Source: Planomicrobium sp. Y74 (GTDB lineage: Bacteria > Bacillota > Bacilli > Bacillales_A > Planococcaceae). Taken from it: a stretch of DNA of 64,000 bases. Below the pieces are notes generated by a model. The model was not told the DNA's origin and did not search any database. It was given only the letters and a program-made list of their open reading frames with translations. The position numbers and the translations under genes are program-made. Positions 35,696 to 44,186 of this stretch are shown here, one piece after another; position 1 is the stretch's first letter; each line of letters opens with the position of its first letter. The stretch spans positions 124,001 to 188,000 of the forward strand of contig NZ_RCWH01000007.1 in assembly GCF_003668635.1 (NCBI RefSeq). Direction: 5' to 3'.

Positions 35696-37693
35696 TTATG
35701 AATTTTCCAATGCTTCCAAAAGCGGTTTTTCAAAGACTGGCGCAAAACTTTTAGCAAATGTAGCGGTTATATGGTTGTTATCAAAATGTGTGATGACGTT
35801 ACCGATTACACTATGGCAATACTCGTCGTCACAGAAATATTCAGCCACATCGATTGTCGTCGCACTTTCCGGTAAATAATCAACTTGGGACAGCGGACTT
35901 GGATCTCTGAATACCTCTTCTTTCTTCTTCTTGCAATTTTCCGGATTATCTACGTTTTCACTAAGACATATTAAATTGTTCTCTTCATACCAAGGTGTAT
36001 CCTGTACTAAAAATAAAGGAATATCTTGTTTTTCGAAATATTTCCAGGCTTCGATAAAGCCTTCAGGGACTGTATCAAATTCCTCTTTCATCTCTCCCAC
36101 ATCTCCTATTGTGAAAATAAGATCAGGATCCAGTTCCACGAGTTGGTTTGTCACTTTTTCAAACCACACATCACATTCAGGAAAATCCAAGGAATCTTCA
36201 AAGGTGAAACGGCAATTGCCTTTCAGATAGGTAACAATTTTAATATTGTGTTCGTCAGCCACTTCTGCAAGCATTGGCTGCCACTGGGCTGAATGGGATC
36301 CACCGACCAATGCGACAGTATACTCATAATTCTCTAACGCACCATATTCACAAACTTTCGGTTCAGTTTTCGCATAAATGCAACCGTCTCCGTAAATTTC
36401 TGACATATCCTTTGGCGCAACTTCGAGACTTGGGAGAATCGGCTCTTCGTATTCATTCGCCGGAGTTAAACGGCCATCTATCAAATAGGTGGCTGCTCCA
36501 GGGTGGGTGCTGAAACTTTCATTCAGGAGGTCTGAGTTGACTGACGCGCTTTCCAAAGCAATTTCCTGATATGACAAGGTTGAAATCCATATCACAGCAG
36601 AAAAAACAGCAATGAAACCTGCAGTTTTCCAGACCGATAGTTGAACTTTGCGAATGGGTGATTCAAATCCGTAAATGGTTATATAAGCAAACAGCGCTGC
36701 TGTAAGGATAATGAGCAATCCGTGAAACACAGATACCGTTTCTACATCCAATAAAGCGTAATAGAAAATCAGAAACGGCCAATGCCAGAGATAAAATGCA
36801 TATGAAATGCTGCCGAATGCCACTAAGGGCTTCCAGCTAAGCAAACGGAACGCGCTGAAATTCGTCGAATAGTTTCCGGCCACAATAATAAGAACAGCGG
36901 AGAACACCGGCCAAAGCGCGGCGTACCCCGGAAACAGCTCGGAAACTTGCAAGATGATGCCGCAGCTGATCAACCCGATGAGCCCCGTCCACCCAAACAA
37001 CCAGGCAAGACGCGGAGAAACCACTATTTTGTGGATTGTCAACGCTAATACCCCGCCGATTCCAAATTCCCACACCCGGGTAAATGTATGATAATAAGCC
37101 ACTGGCTGATTGACGTTCGTCAGATAAACCGAGTAAGCAAATGACACAGCTGCAATGACCGAGATCAAAACAACCAGTATTCGTTTCATGTGATTGCCTG
37201 AAACCAGCCGCATAACAGTCAGAGCTATAAAGAATAATAAGAGCCAAATCAAATAAAATTGAAATTGAATGCTCAACGCCCAGAAATGCTGGAACGGGGA
37301 AGCTGTATTGTTCTGCGCTAAATAATCGACTGAATCGATCGCAAGCCGCCAGTTCTGAAAATAAAATGCGGAAGCCAAAAACTCATTCAGGTTCTGTTGT
37401 TTCATAAAGACCGGCAGGAGATACAGGCTGGCGATAAAAGTTGTAATCCCGATCAACCAGGCAGTCGGCAACAACCGTTTCATCAACTTTACGATATAAG
37501 AAAAATAAAAAATTTCACCGTTTTTCAGGTACATCGATAATAAAGAAGTCGTAATTAAGAAGCCGGAGACGACAAAGAACACATCTACTCCACCTGAAAC
37601 CCGGTTAAACCATATATGATAAACTGCCACTAATAACGCTGCGATTGCCCGTAAACCTTCCAATTCAGGGCGTATACGTCTTTTTGGTTCCAT
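35696..37693 (-). CDS. OatA-like O-acetyltransferase (AT3 membrane domain plus SGNH domain)
   Basis: Moves acetyl groups across the membrane onto a surface glycan, typically peptidoglycan MurNAc O-6 (lysozyme resistance). Seen in 665 residues: IRPELEGLRAIAALLVAVYHI at the N-terminus (AT3 signature with the conserved His), GGVDVFFVVSGFLIT, about 11 helices, then an extracellular SGNH domain from about 440 with GGSHSAQW near 463 and the C-terminal DNNH block (Asp/His). GAGGAG precedes the ATG. The acceptor (peptidoglycan, teichoic acid or capsule) is not decided by sequence. Confidence 0.9.
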   Translation of the reverse strand: MEPKRRIRPELEGLRAIAALLVAVYHIWFNRVSGGVDVFFVVSGFLITTSLLSMYLKNGEIFYFSYIVKLMKRLLPTAWLIGITTFIASLYLLPVFMKQQNLNEFLASAFYFQNWRLAIDSVDYLAQNNTASPFQHFWALSIQFQFYLIWLLLFFIALTVMRLVSGNHMKRILVVLISVIAAVSFAYSVYLTNVNQPVAYYHTFTRVWEFGIGGVLALTIHKIVVSPRLAWLFGWTGLIGLISCGIILQVSELFPGYAALWPVFSAVLIIVAGNYSTNFSAFRLLSWKPLVAFGSISYAFYLWHWPFLIFYYALLDVETVSVFHGLLIILTAALFAYITIYGFESPIRKVQLSVWKTAGFIAVFSAVIWISTLSYQEIALESASVNSDLLNESFSTHPGAATYLIDGRLTPANEYEEPILPSLEVAPKDMSEIYGDGCIYAKTEPKVCEYGALENYEYTVALVGGSHSAQWQPMLAEVADEHNIKIVTYLKGNCRFTFEDSLDFPECDVWFEKVTNQLVELDPDLIFTIGDVGEMKEEFDTVPEGFIEAWKYFEKQDIPLFLVQDTPWYEENNLICLSENVDNPENCKKKKEEVFRDPSPLSQVDYLPESATTIDVAEYFCDDEYCHSVIGNVITHFDNNHITATFAKSFAPVFEKPLLEALENS

Positions 37694-38218
37694 AAACTCT
37701 TGCCACTCCTCAACAATAACGATTACACAAATGTTATAATAGCATATTTCCAGTCGATAATTTCAACTTTTTGTAAATTTGTCTCTAATAGAAACGGTGC
37801 TTTCTTCCTGCTTCTTCGCCTGCCTTTCGAGCGCCTAGAGCTTTTTAGTAGAGGTAAAATATCTCACTATAATAGAACATAAAAAAAGGTACTTTGTTAA
37901 AGAGATAGATTCTCTAGCCAGCATCTTTTCTTCTTATTCAGTTTGTTATCTATTGATTGGCAACTTTTGGGAACGAGTGCCAACTGGATCTGTAAACGTA
38001 TAAGTTTTTCCATCGATCATTTTATCAGCGTGGTCTATTGGTATACTGCTATTTCTCATTACATTAGCCCCATGTCCCTGTACAAAAAAATTTTATTTAA
38101 CTTTTAAACCATACATATTTCTTATTTTATAAAAAAATACATAAATTAGCATAAAAACATGATAATATCAGTAGAGATAGAAAAATAGTTTGAACCGAGA
38201 GGGGAAAAGGGTAGAAAA
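37694..38218. other. Long intergenic region, nothing recognised
   Basis: 525 bp, AT-rich, no open frame with a good ribosome site. It must contain the divergent promoters of the acyltransferase and the SLH amidase; GAGAGGGGAAAAGGG lies shortly before the latter's ATG. Confidence 0.4.
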
Positions 38219-39598
38219 ATGAATAGTTTCATTAGCAAGGTAATGTTGTTTCTTGTCGCTGCGGTATTAGTGATTTCAAGTATAGGACCAAGCTCCGCTT
38301 CAGCTTGGACGATCTTCAAGGATATAGGCGCAGAAGATGTAGAAATCGATTATCTTTACGATAGAGGACTCATCCAAGGAATTTCCAAATATGAGTTCGG
38401 ACCCAGCCATTTGGTAACTCGCGAACAAGCAGCTACTATGATTGGCCGTGCACTTGGATTAGAGGGAACAAAGAGAACTACCAAATTCTCCGATGTGGAT
38501 CCAACCAGCTACGGCTCAGGATACATTCAGTCAGCTGTTGAAAAAGGATTTCTCGCAGGTTACCCTGACGGAAGCTTCAAACCTTCACAAGTTATGACAC
38601 GGGGTGAAATGGCTCGAGTACTCAGCCGCGCATTCTACTTAACAAAAACGAGTTCCGTGTTCTATTCGGATGTTACAGTCGATAATGCCAGCAGCAGCCT
38701 TTACACGGCAGTGAATAAAATAACGACAGCCGGCATTTCAACTGGCACAGGCGACGGAAAATATTCGCCATCACAAAAATTGACAAGAGAAGAATTTGCA
38801 ATCTTCCTGGCTCGTTCCCTGGATCCTCAATTTAAAGTGACTTTCCAAAATGCAACAATTGGTAAATTGTATTCAACAACAGATAATTTAAATGCACGTA
38901 CCGGCCCTTCAACCGGCTATAATGTGATCGGCCAGATTCAAAAAGGCGCAGAAGTTCAAGTATATGGCTATAATGGCAACTGGGCTTACGGAAAATCCGG
39001 AACGGTGACCGGCTACTTCAGCCTTAGCTATTTAAGCAAAGCTGTAGCACAGCCTTCACGAGTAATGGTGATTGATGCCGGCCACGGCGGCAGCGACCCG
39101 GGTGCAGTAGCAAACGGCCTACGAGAAAAAGACGTAAACCTTGATGTATCACTTCGCGTCGAAAGAATGTTGAAAGCGAAAGGCATCAATGTCTTGATGG
39201 TTCGCAGAACCGACGTATTCTACAGCCTGGATTACCGCGCTGCTTATGGCGTTAAAAATGGCGCTGATGCATTCGTCAGCATTCACGCCAACGCTGCTTC
39301 AGCAGGGGTAAGCGGTTCTGAAACATTCTATTCCGCTTCCGTTGCAAACGACAGCAAGCAACTTGCCACATTCATCCAAAACCGCTTGTACAAAGCGATG
39401 GAACATACGAACAGAGGCGTAAAAGAATATGATTACCGCGTTATTGCCGCCAACCCGCTTCCAGCCGCTCTTGTTGAATTAGGTTTCCTGACTAATTCTG
39501 GAGATGCAGCCAAATTGGCAACTTCCACATACAAAGAACGTGCAGCTTCAGCAATCGCTGAAGGTATCGAAGACTATTACGAGTGGAAAGAAAGATAA
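38219..39598 (+). CDS. SLH-domain N-acetylmuramoyl-L-alanine amidase with SH3 domain
   Basis: Secreted autolysin. Seen in 459 residues: signal peptide (about 1-29), three S-layer-homology repeats (about 32-200; ITREQAA-like blocks VTREQAATMIGRAL, MTRGEMARVLSRAF, LTREEFAIFLARSL), a bacterial SH3 module (about 215-275; NARTGPSTGYNVIGQIQKG), and an Amidase_3 domain (about 280-455) with zinc ligands in VIDAGHGGSDPGA, REKDVNLDVS, and SIHANAA, and the ELGFLTN block. SLH repeats would hold it on wall polysaccharide carrying pyruvate. Strong terminator follows. Confidence 0.96.
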   Translation: MNSFISKVMLFLVAAVLVISSIGPSSASAWTIFKDIGAEDVEIDYLYDRGLIQGISKYEFGPSHLVTREQAATMIGRALGLEGTKRTTKFSDVDPTSYGSGYIQSAVEKGFLAGYPDGSFKPSQVMTRGEMARVLSRAFYLTKTSSVFYSDVTVDNASSSLYTAVNKITTAGISTGTGDGKYSPSQKLTREEFAIFLARSLDPQFKVTFQNATIGKLYSTTDNLNARTGPSTGYNVIGQIQKGAEVQVYGYNGNWAYGKSGTVTGYFSLSYLSKAVAQPSRVMVIDAGHGGSDPGAVANGLREKDVNLDVSLRVERMLKAKGINVLMVRRTDVFYSLDYRAAYGVKNGADAFVSIHANAASAGVSGSETFYSASVANDSKQLATFIQNRLYKAMEHTNRGVKEYDYRVIAANPLPAALVELGFLTNSGDAAKLATSTYKERAASAIAEGIEDYYEWKER

Positions 39599-39603
39599 AT
39601 AAG

Positions 39604-39652
39604 AACAACCGGTCCCAAGAATGATTTATTCTTGGGACCGGTTGTTTTTTTG
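39604..39652. terminator. Strong bidirectional terminator
   Basis: AACAACCGGTCCCAAGAAT / ATTCTTGGGACCGGTTGTT stem, 19 bp, then TTTTTTTG; between the amidase (+) and YrhK-like (-) genes. Confidence 0.92.
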
Positions 39653-39779
39653 CTTTGAATTGAACTGACATACCAGCACTTTTTAGAATCGTTTCTTTCT
39701 TTGTGAGGCGCATTACTCAAGTTTGCCGAGAATGGCTTTTCAACATTCACCCTCCCTTTCTTTAACTCGAATCTTTCCT

Positions 39780-40070
39780 TCATACACTCGTTTCGTCCAA
39801 ATTCGTCTGCTTCACTTCATGCTCCACTCTGATGTTTTCTCTGATGCTGTAGACGGCACGGGCGGCTAAAATCGAACTGCCGAGGAGATACAGAACATTG
39901 CCGTAAAACTCAGCCGCGCCCAGAAAATTGAGCAAGCTGCCGAACACGAAGAATATCCCGACGAGCAAATCATTGATCGTCCTTGTGAGTTTGCACTGCT
40001 TCGTAAAAATCACCCTCGAGGCTCCTGTTGTAATTTCGAGATAGTCTCCCTTGTCTTTCATGCTCGGCAT
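39780..40070 (-). CDS. YrhK-family membrane protein
   Basis: 96 residues with two membrane helices (about 34-50 and 56-74) after a short soluble beta region (YLEITTGASRVIFTKQCKL), and NDLLVGIFFVFGSLLNF and GSSILAARAVYSI, resembling the YrhK domain. Function of the family is unknown. AAGGAGGATG precedes the ATG. A 25-codon frame with its own ribosome site ends 19 bp upstream (40089-40166). Confidence 0.8.
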   Translation of the reverse strand: MPSMKDKGDYLEITTGASRVIFTKQCKLTRTINDLLVGIFFVFGSLLNFLGAAEFYGNVLYLLGSSILAARAVYSIRENIRVEHEVKQTNLDETSV

Positions 40071-40088
40071 AATTCATCCTCCTTTATG

Positions 40089-40166
40089 TCAAAAACACAA
40101 GCTGCATAAGTCCAGTGGCTCCAAGGATTTCAGCACCGAAAGATTGATGTTACCTTCTCCGTACAT
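40089..40166 (-). CDS. Possible 25-residue leader peptide before the YrhK-like gene
   Basis: ATG at 40166 follows GAAGGAGAA by 6 bp and reads MYGEGNINLSVLKSLEPLDL, then CSLCF and TGA. The stop is just before the AAGGAGG of the YrhK-like gene, so it could be a leader or a coupled micro-protein. Short length makes chance plausible. Confidence 0.35.
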   Translation of the reverse strand: MYGEGNINLSVLKSLEPLDLCSLCF

Positions 40167-40220
40167 AACCGATTCTCCTTCTTCTAAATCCCCTTTTACA
40201 CAAATAAAATAAAAGTAATA

Positions 40221-40391
40221 TTGAAGATAATAAATGCAAAGATTTTCCCTTATATCGGTGTTGCTTCTGGGACGACTCTGTCAATTTTTACAGCATTGGA
40301 GAAAATTGAAACAGATTATATTGAAGAGAACTTCAGTGCTTTCAATTTCAGCAGAATCACGCATCTGACTTTAATCGACCGCAAGGATTGA
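40221..40391 (+). other. Open frame of 56 codons, possible gene remnant
   Basis: From a TTG at 40221 the frame reads protein-like text (FPYIGVASGTTLSIFTALEK ... ITHLTLIDRKD) but no ribosome site is present. Perhaps the C-terminal relic of a lost gene. Confidence 0.3.
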
Positions 40392-40511
40392 GCTGCTAAG
40401 ATGCTAGAAGGCAGATGAAGACTCAAAGTTACTCCTGGAGTTTCACAGCATGATTATTCGTCTTCATAGTTTCAACGTTGGAATCATTCATACTCCACTC
40501 TTTGCAATAAT

Positions 40512-40559
40512 AAAACATCCCATCCCGGGAATGAGAAATTTCCAGAATGGGATGTTTTT
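40512..40559 (-). terminator. Terminator of comK
   Basis: AAAACATCCCAT / ATGGGATGTTTT stem, with T-rich flank on the minus strand. Confidence 0.8.
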
Positions 40560-40631
40560 ATATTCAATTGTCGACTGGCTCAAAACTGTATGGAATTCTG
40601 TCTTTCTCAGGAACTCGGATCATCTGGACAA

Positions 40632-41231
40632 TTACAGGCTTTCTGCAAATTCCTGTTCTTCTGATTGCCCGCCCTCATAATTCAGCCGGTCTACATTCTT
40701 AAACAAATGATAGACCGTCCCCGCCTCCATCGCCTTCCCCTCAAACTGCTGCGTCTGCGCCTGCATCTTATACCGCAGCTCATACGCCCTTTGCATTTTC
40801 TTATCAAAAGTCTGTTTGCTGACATCGATGGTGATGGTGCTTTCATTGCTCAGCTCAACTTGCGTATGGCTGGTTCCGGCCTTTTTGTAATTCTTCACAT
40901 GGCGAAGCGACAGCCATACACAGTCCGGACGAAACGGTGACCGGCACGGGAACAGGATGATATCCTGCTCGCGGTCCAGAATCAGGGGATTCATATTCTT
41001 TTTCTCAAGGATTGCCTGAGCACCATCCATCGCCCCCCGCATACTGGATCCGCGATAGCGAAGGTTGGTATCGATCAAGTCAAGTGGACTCAAACCGGCA
41101 TTCGTCACGCCATTCTTCTTGCCCAATAAAGAAGTCAGTACCCCATTCTCATCATAATTCGGCACGACCATGATCGTTTCTGAGCTGATTGCATATTCCT
41201 GTTTCATCCTGATAATCTCTTTTTTCTTCAT
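40632..41231 (-). CDS. comK: ComK-family competence transcription factor
   Basis: DNA-binding regulator of natural transformation genes, binding AT boxes as a tetramer in B. subtilis. Seen: 199 residues; PLDLIDTNLRYRGSSMRGAMDGA (split at 20: core RYRGSS), DIILFPCRSPFRPDCVWLSL (matching ComK IFLFPTLSSTRPQCGWIS), HVKNYKK, and the basic YELRYKMQ. AAAGGGGG precedes the ATG. It carries its own terminator. A broken comM lies 6 kb away, so competence capacity may be compromised or split. Confidence 0.85.
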   Translation of the reverse strand: MKKKEIIRMKQEYAISSETIMVVPNYDENGVLTSLLGKKNGVTNAGLSPLDLIDTNLRYRGSSMRGAMDGAQAILEKKNMNPLILDREQDIILFPCRSPFRPDCVWLSLRHVKNYKKAGTSHTQVELSNESTITIDVSKQTFDKKMQRAYELRYKMQAQTQQFEGKAMEAGTVYHLFKNVDRLNYEGGQSEEQEFAESL

Positions 41232-41260
41232 CTCAATTACCCCCTTTTTGAAATTAGCAC

Positions 41261-41289
41261 TTAAACTTCTGCCAAAAAAGGAGTATACT
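41261..41289 (+). promoter_or_regulatory. Candidate promoter for a small RNA
   Basis: TTAAAC, 17 bp, TATACT on the plus strand. The TATACT lies in the perfect inverted repeat GGAGTATAC / GTATACTCC (41280-41310), which could be an operator. Confidence 0.4.
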
Positions 41290-41294
41290 AACAG

Positions 41295-41362
41295 ATAGTT
41301 GGTATACTCCAGCTGCTGCCTCCGGGTGATGTCCCCACGACTATCACACCCGGAGGTTTTTC
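41295..41362 (+). ncRNA. Candidate small RNA with strong terminator; possible type I antitoxin relic
   Basis: A predicted transcript of about 70 nt from the promoter above ends in CCTCCGGGTG / CACCCGGAGG (41319-41328, 41347-41356) followed by TTTTTCT. On the opposite strand, reading into the same hairpin, is a perfect AAAGGAGGTGA ribosome site (about 41394-41404) but only a 13-codon GTG frame follows. The convergent layout is like type I toxin-antitoxin loci; no toxin helix is encoded, so the toxin would be dead or absent. Confidence 0.4.
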
Positions 41363-41808
41363 TCTTGCGCTTTTTGCTCCCTCACATCCTACTCACCTCC
41401 TTTGTGTTTGTACGCTTGCAGATTACAATTAGTTAATATGACTCATTTTAAGCTAAAATAAAGATATTGTTTTCCTAATGCATTCCCCAAATTTCCGAGC
41501 ACCATTTATGGAGCCTGCTTAGCTTAATAAAATTTAGTATTTGTAATCACCACGTCCTTGATCAACGCTCTGTCGATATTTATCTTCTGCTCTTCGCAAC
41601 CCATTTGCCTTTCTCTCATGTTCTTCCTCTATGTCCTTACTTTGTTAATTATATAGGTACATATCCTTAAATGTCTAATTATTTTAAATTATTTACCATC
41701 TTTAAGTTAATCTTTGTTTTTCCTTCCTTCTGCTTCCCTCAAACCTTTACTTTCACTCGATTAATCGCTATAATTTCTTTTTTATTTTCCCGCATTTCCG
41801 TTAAACAC
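41363..41808. other. AT-rich intergenic region, no gene recognised
   Basis: Includes the minus-strand AAAGGAGGTGA site described for the small-RNA locus. A 68-codon plus frame at 41671-41877 runs into the hairpin repeat and has no ribosome site. Confidence 0.35.
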
Positions 41809-41856
41809 AAAGAAGCTGCTTCCAAAACCATTTCGGGTTCTGGAACCAGCTTCTTT
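41809..41856. repeat. Hairpin repeat, AAGAAGCTG family (copy 3)
   Basis: AAAGAAGCTGCTTCCAAAACC ... GGGTTCTGGAACCAGCTTCTTT: follows the GyrI-like gene on the minus strand and can terminate it. Confidence 0.8.
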
Positions 41857-41906
41857 GGCAAAAATTATTTTGGATAAACTGAATTACCTCTGACACACAG
41901 AAAGAT

Positions 41907-42392
41907 TTATTTTCTTACAACCGGTATATAAATATCAAATTGCGGATCATCCGGATCTTGATCGGCTGGATAATATTCATGTTTTATCGGCATATAAGGA
42001 TCATAGTAATCTACATCAGCTTCTCTCAATGCGGTATAGTCACTGTCAAACACCCATTGATGCAAATCCGTGTAAGTCTTTTGCACATCTTCGCCTTTAT
42101 GATGCGCCGTCATCACATAAGTCCATTCCGGCACCCGGATTTCAACCATCCCATCAGGTATTTCCTGCTCCTCAGTCACTTCATATACCGCGTAATGGGC
42201 GAAACCATCCTCCACCACATGATAGGATAAACCCAATTGAACATCGGGATTCACCTTATTCTCTAATTCATCAGCCCGGTCTTTAGCTTGTTGGATTACG
42301 TTTTTTAAATCCGGCACAATTTCTGAGAAAGTCCCTTCCCATTTCAACCCTACTGCCCGAAAGGCCGGCAGCGTAATAACCTTACAGTCCAC
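41907..42392 (-). CDS. GyrI-like effector-binding domain protein
   Basis: About 161 residues forming a single SHS2-type small-molecule-binding domain as in the C-terminal half of BmrR/AraC-type regulators and in SbmC/GyrI. Seen: ITLPAFRAVGLKWEGTFSE at the start, QLGLSYHVVEDGFAHYAVYE, and WTYVMTAHHKGEDVQKTYTDL. Start: GTG at 42392 after GGGAGGAAATAAA; the longer TTG-started frame would overlap that site. No DNA-binding domain, so it may be a sponge or an enzyme-like binder. Substrate unknown. Confidence 0.8.
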   Translation of the reverse strand: MDCKVITLPAFRAVGLKWEGTFSEIVPDLKNVIQQAKDRADELENKVNPDVQLGLSYHVVEDGFAHYAVYEVTEEQEIPDGMVEIRVPEWTYVMTAHHKGEDVQKTYTDLHQWVFDSDYTALREADVDYYDPYMPIKHEYYPADQDPDDPQFDIYIPVVRK

Positions 42393-42595
42393 TTTATTTC
42401 CTCCCTTATTCAAACTTGCTTTTCGCTTAAATAAATAACTTCAACAAAAAGGAAATAAATCCTTCTAGGATAAACGCCCCCATAGCCTAATAACATTTAT
42501 TTATCTTCCAATTTCAAGACAGAGATATACCGTTTAGCCTACGGCCGAAAAGGGAATTAAACTACTAAACTCTTCAAGCGAAAGGAGCTGCTGGA

Positions 42596-42772
42596 ATGAG
42601 GGATAAGAAAAAGCTGGATGAAGACATGACCGGAGATGAAATGGATGTCAACGCGGCTCAGCAAATAGCAGCAGGCGCAAAACAGGCTTTTTATAAAGAA
42701 GATTACAAACCGAAAGATGATGATGAGAAAGATCGGGAACTTCGTAAAAGCGAAGAGGAAGACACAGAATAG
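42596..42772 (+). CDS. Small highly charged protein of 58 residues
   Basis: Reads MRDKKKLDEDMTGDEMDVNA, then AQQIAAGAKQAFYKEDY and a Lys/Asp/Glu tail ending EEEDTE. AAAGGAG is 8 bp before the ATG. Hydrophilic, likely disordered, with one short helix-forming segment. No family recognised; similar small charged proteins are often stress-induced in Bacillales, which is only a suggestion. A REP-type hairpin follows 40 bp later and may terminate it. Confidence 0.6.
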   Translation: MRDKKKLDEDMTGDEMDVNAAQQIAAGAKQAFYKEDYKPKDDDEKDRELRKSEEEDTE

Positions 42773-42809
42773 AAGAGAAAAACACCCGCTCCCAAGATTC
42801 CTTTATTCT

Positions 42810-42927
42810 AGATAAATATAAAGAAGCTGCCACTGAAAACCTTGATGGTTTCGGGAGGCAGCTTTTTTGGGATGCAATTGGCGTGAATATACTTAATCCT
42901 GCCTGACACAGGGGCGTGATTTTTATT
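42810..42927. repeat. REP-like element, copy A (right half intact)
   Basis: Hairpin core AAAGAAGCTGCCACTGAAAACC ... GGTTTCGGGAGGCAGCTTTTTT, then the shared tail GGGATGCAATTGGCGTGAAT ... TGACACAGGGGCGTGATTTTTATT. The left GTCCCTGTGTC part seen at 48557 is missing here. Confidence 0.85.
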
Positions 42928-43579
42928 ATGTAGATTCTTGAAGGACACTGTGGTCATTCGGTTTTTGTCGGTACTTTTTACCGATTGCGTTTCCAATCAA
43001 CGCAAACAATAATACACCGAACAACACGACACTAGTTTCTATTAGACCAAAATTTCTATAAGAGATCAGCGTGTTATCCACCCAGCGATACGCGATCACT
43101 GCCCCGTAAGAAATGAGAAATCCGCCTGCAGCGCCGGCAACAGTTCCTGCCAGACTGAACCATTTTGTATCATGCTTAATGAAAAACAGGCCCACCAGCA
43201 TAAAGATGAAAGCGCTCATATCGAGATAGTCATAAATCCATGGATTGTCTCCATCTACCATTTGAGTCCACGCAGCGAGGAGCTGGACCAATCGGGTGAG
43301 CCAGAATCCGAATCCCAGACCAAGCAGCAAACCAAGCATGTTCAGCCGCTTGTAAAAAATCATGAAAATGATAAAAAATATTGGAATCGCCAGCAATGTG
43401 CCGTACCCCGTAAATATGAGAATTAAAAAACCATCACCGAATTCTCCAGGTTCCGATGGAGGAAGCTGCGCAATTTCATTACCATAAAAGGCGTAAGCTC
43501 CTAGAGTTGCTAAGAAAATGCTAATTCCTGCCAGTCCGGCAGCTATTGCTGAAATCAATATGCGCATAAGCCAAGCCAT
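42926..43579 (-). CDS. Polytopic membrane protein, unknown function
   Basis: About 217 residues with six likely helices (about 3-27, 50-75, 82-103, 118-137, 143-165, and 178-198). Start: ATG at 43579, 6 bp after AAGGAGG; an ATG two codons earlier is too close. Its end (GKKYRQKPNDHSVLQEST) touches REP copy A. No family recognised; no partner gene adjacent. Confidence 0.7.
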   Translation of the reverse strand: MAWLMRILISAIAAGLAGISIFLATLGAYAFYGNEIAQLPPSEPGEFGDGFLILIFTGYGTLLAIPIFFIIFMIFYKRLNMLGLLLGLGFGFWLTRLVQLLAAWTQMVDGDNPWIYDYLDMSAFIFMLVGLFFIKHDTKWFSLAGTVAGAAGGFLISYGAVIAYRWVDNTLISYRNFGLIETSVVLFGVLLFALIGNAIGKKYRQKPNDHSVLQEST

Positions 43580-43879
43580 TGTCATCCTCCTTTTCCGTTA
43601 GTGTCACATCATTATTTCCCTTATTATTACATATAAGTATTATAGCGGCAAGTAAGAATCAGCTTAGTCTTTTCTTAATCATCATCACTTGGAAAGCAAA
43701 AAACATTTGTTGTAAGTGTATAAGTAAAAACGGAAGACCATTTCTTAATAGTAGAAAGTCATTAAAATTCATTCCAGTAAAGATTCTTCCTCTTACTTTA
43801 TCACCCTGCCGCCCATAATTGATCCGAACCGCTTCCTTAAATAAATGATAAGAGTCCGACATAGAAATTCATTTTTTCA

Positions 43880-44005
43880 AATAGGAGGAAGATATGGAGC
43901 CGTCAAAGGTATAGGAAGGCTGCTTCTTATCTTTTTCCCAGCAGTTCTTAGATTGTTCCTGTGTCCGAAACAATTATGCCTATTTACTTTTCTGTATAAA
44001 AATTA
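43880..44005 (+). repeat. Relic of a second RAYT 3' end with the left half of a REP element
   Basis: GGAGGAAGATATGGAGCCG here matches the last codons of the RAYT gene (GGAGGATATGGAGCCGCCGG at about 48515), and CAGCAGTTCTTAGATTGTTC, CTGTGTCCG and ATTTACTTTTCTG match the REP that follows it. So a former transposase copy or its 3' end stood here. The hairpin and right half are gone. Confidence 0.8.
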
Positions 44006-44034
44006 GGTATAAAGTTACAATCGATTTGTTATTC

Positions 44035-44110
44035 CAATGACTAATGTCATTGAAAATAGGCTGTTATACTGGATAAATTTAGTGAATTAGTTCCTATCTG
44101 ATGGTATAAT
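44035..44110 (+). promoter_or_regulatory. Promoter region of the RRNPP-type pair
   Basis: A perfect inverted repeat CAATGAC-TAAT-GTCATTG (44035-44052) and, 50 bp further, an extended -10 TGGTATAAT (44102-44110). The palindrome is a candidate operator for the regulator encoded next; this is inference. Confidence 0.5.
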
Positions 44111-44186
44111 ATTTAAGGGAATAAAGCTTATTAGACCCAAAAAAGATAGAGAATGCGGTTTATAATTGCAAGGGGGAAGTCATTTA

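Noticed and set aside
39577-39783. 68-codon minus frame beside the amidase gene
   Set aside because: It reads through the strong bidirectional terminator.
41671-41877. 68-codon plus frame
   Set aside because: No ribosome site, and it ends inside an AAGAAGCTG hairpin.
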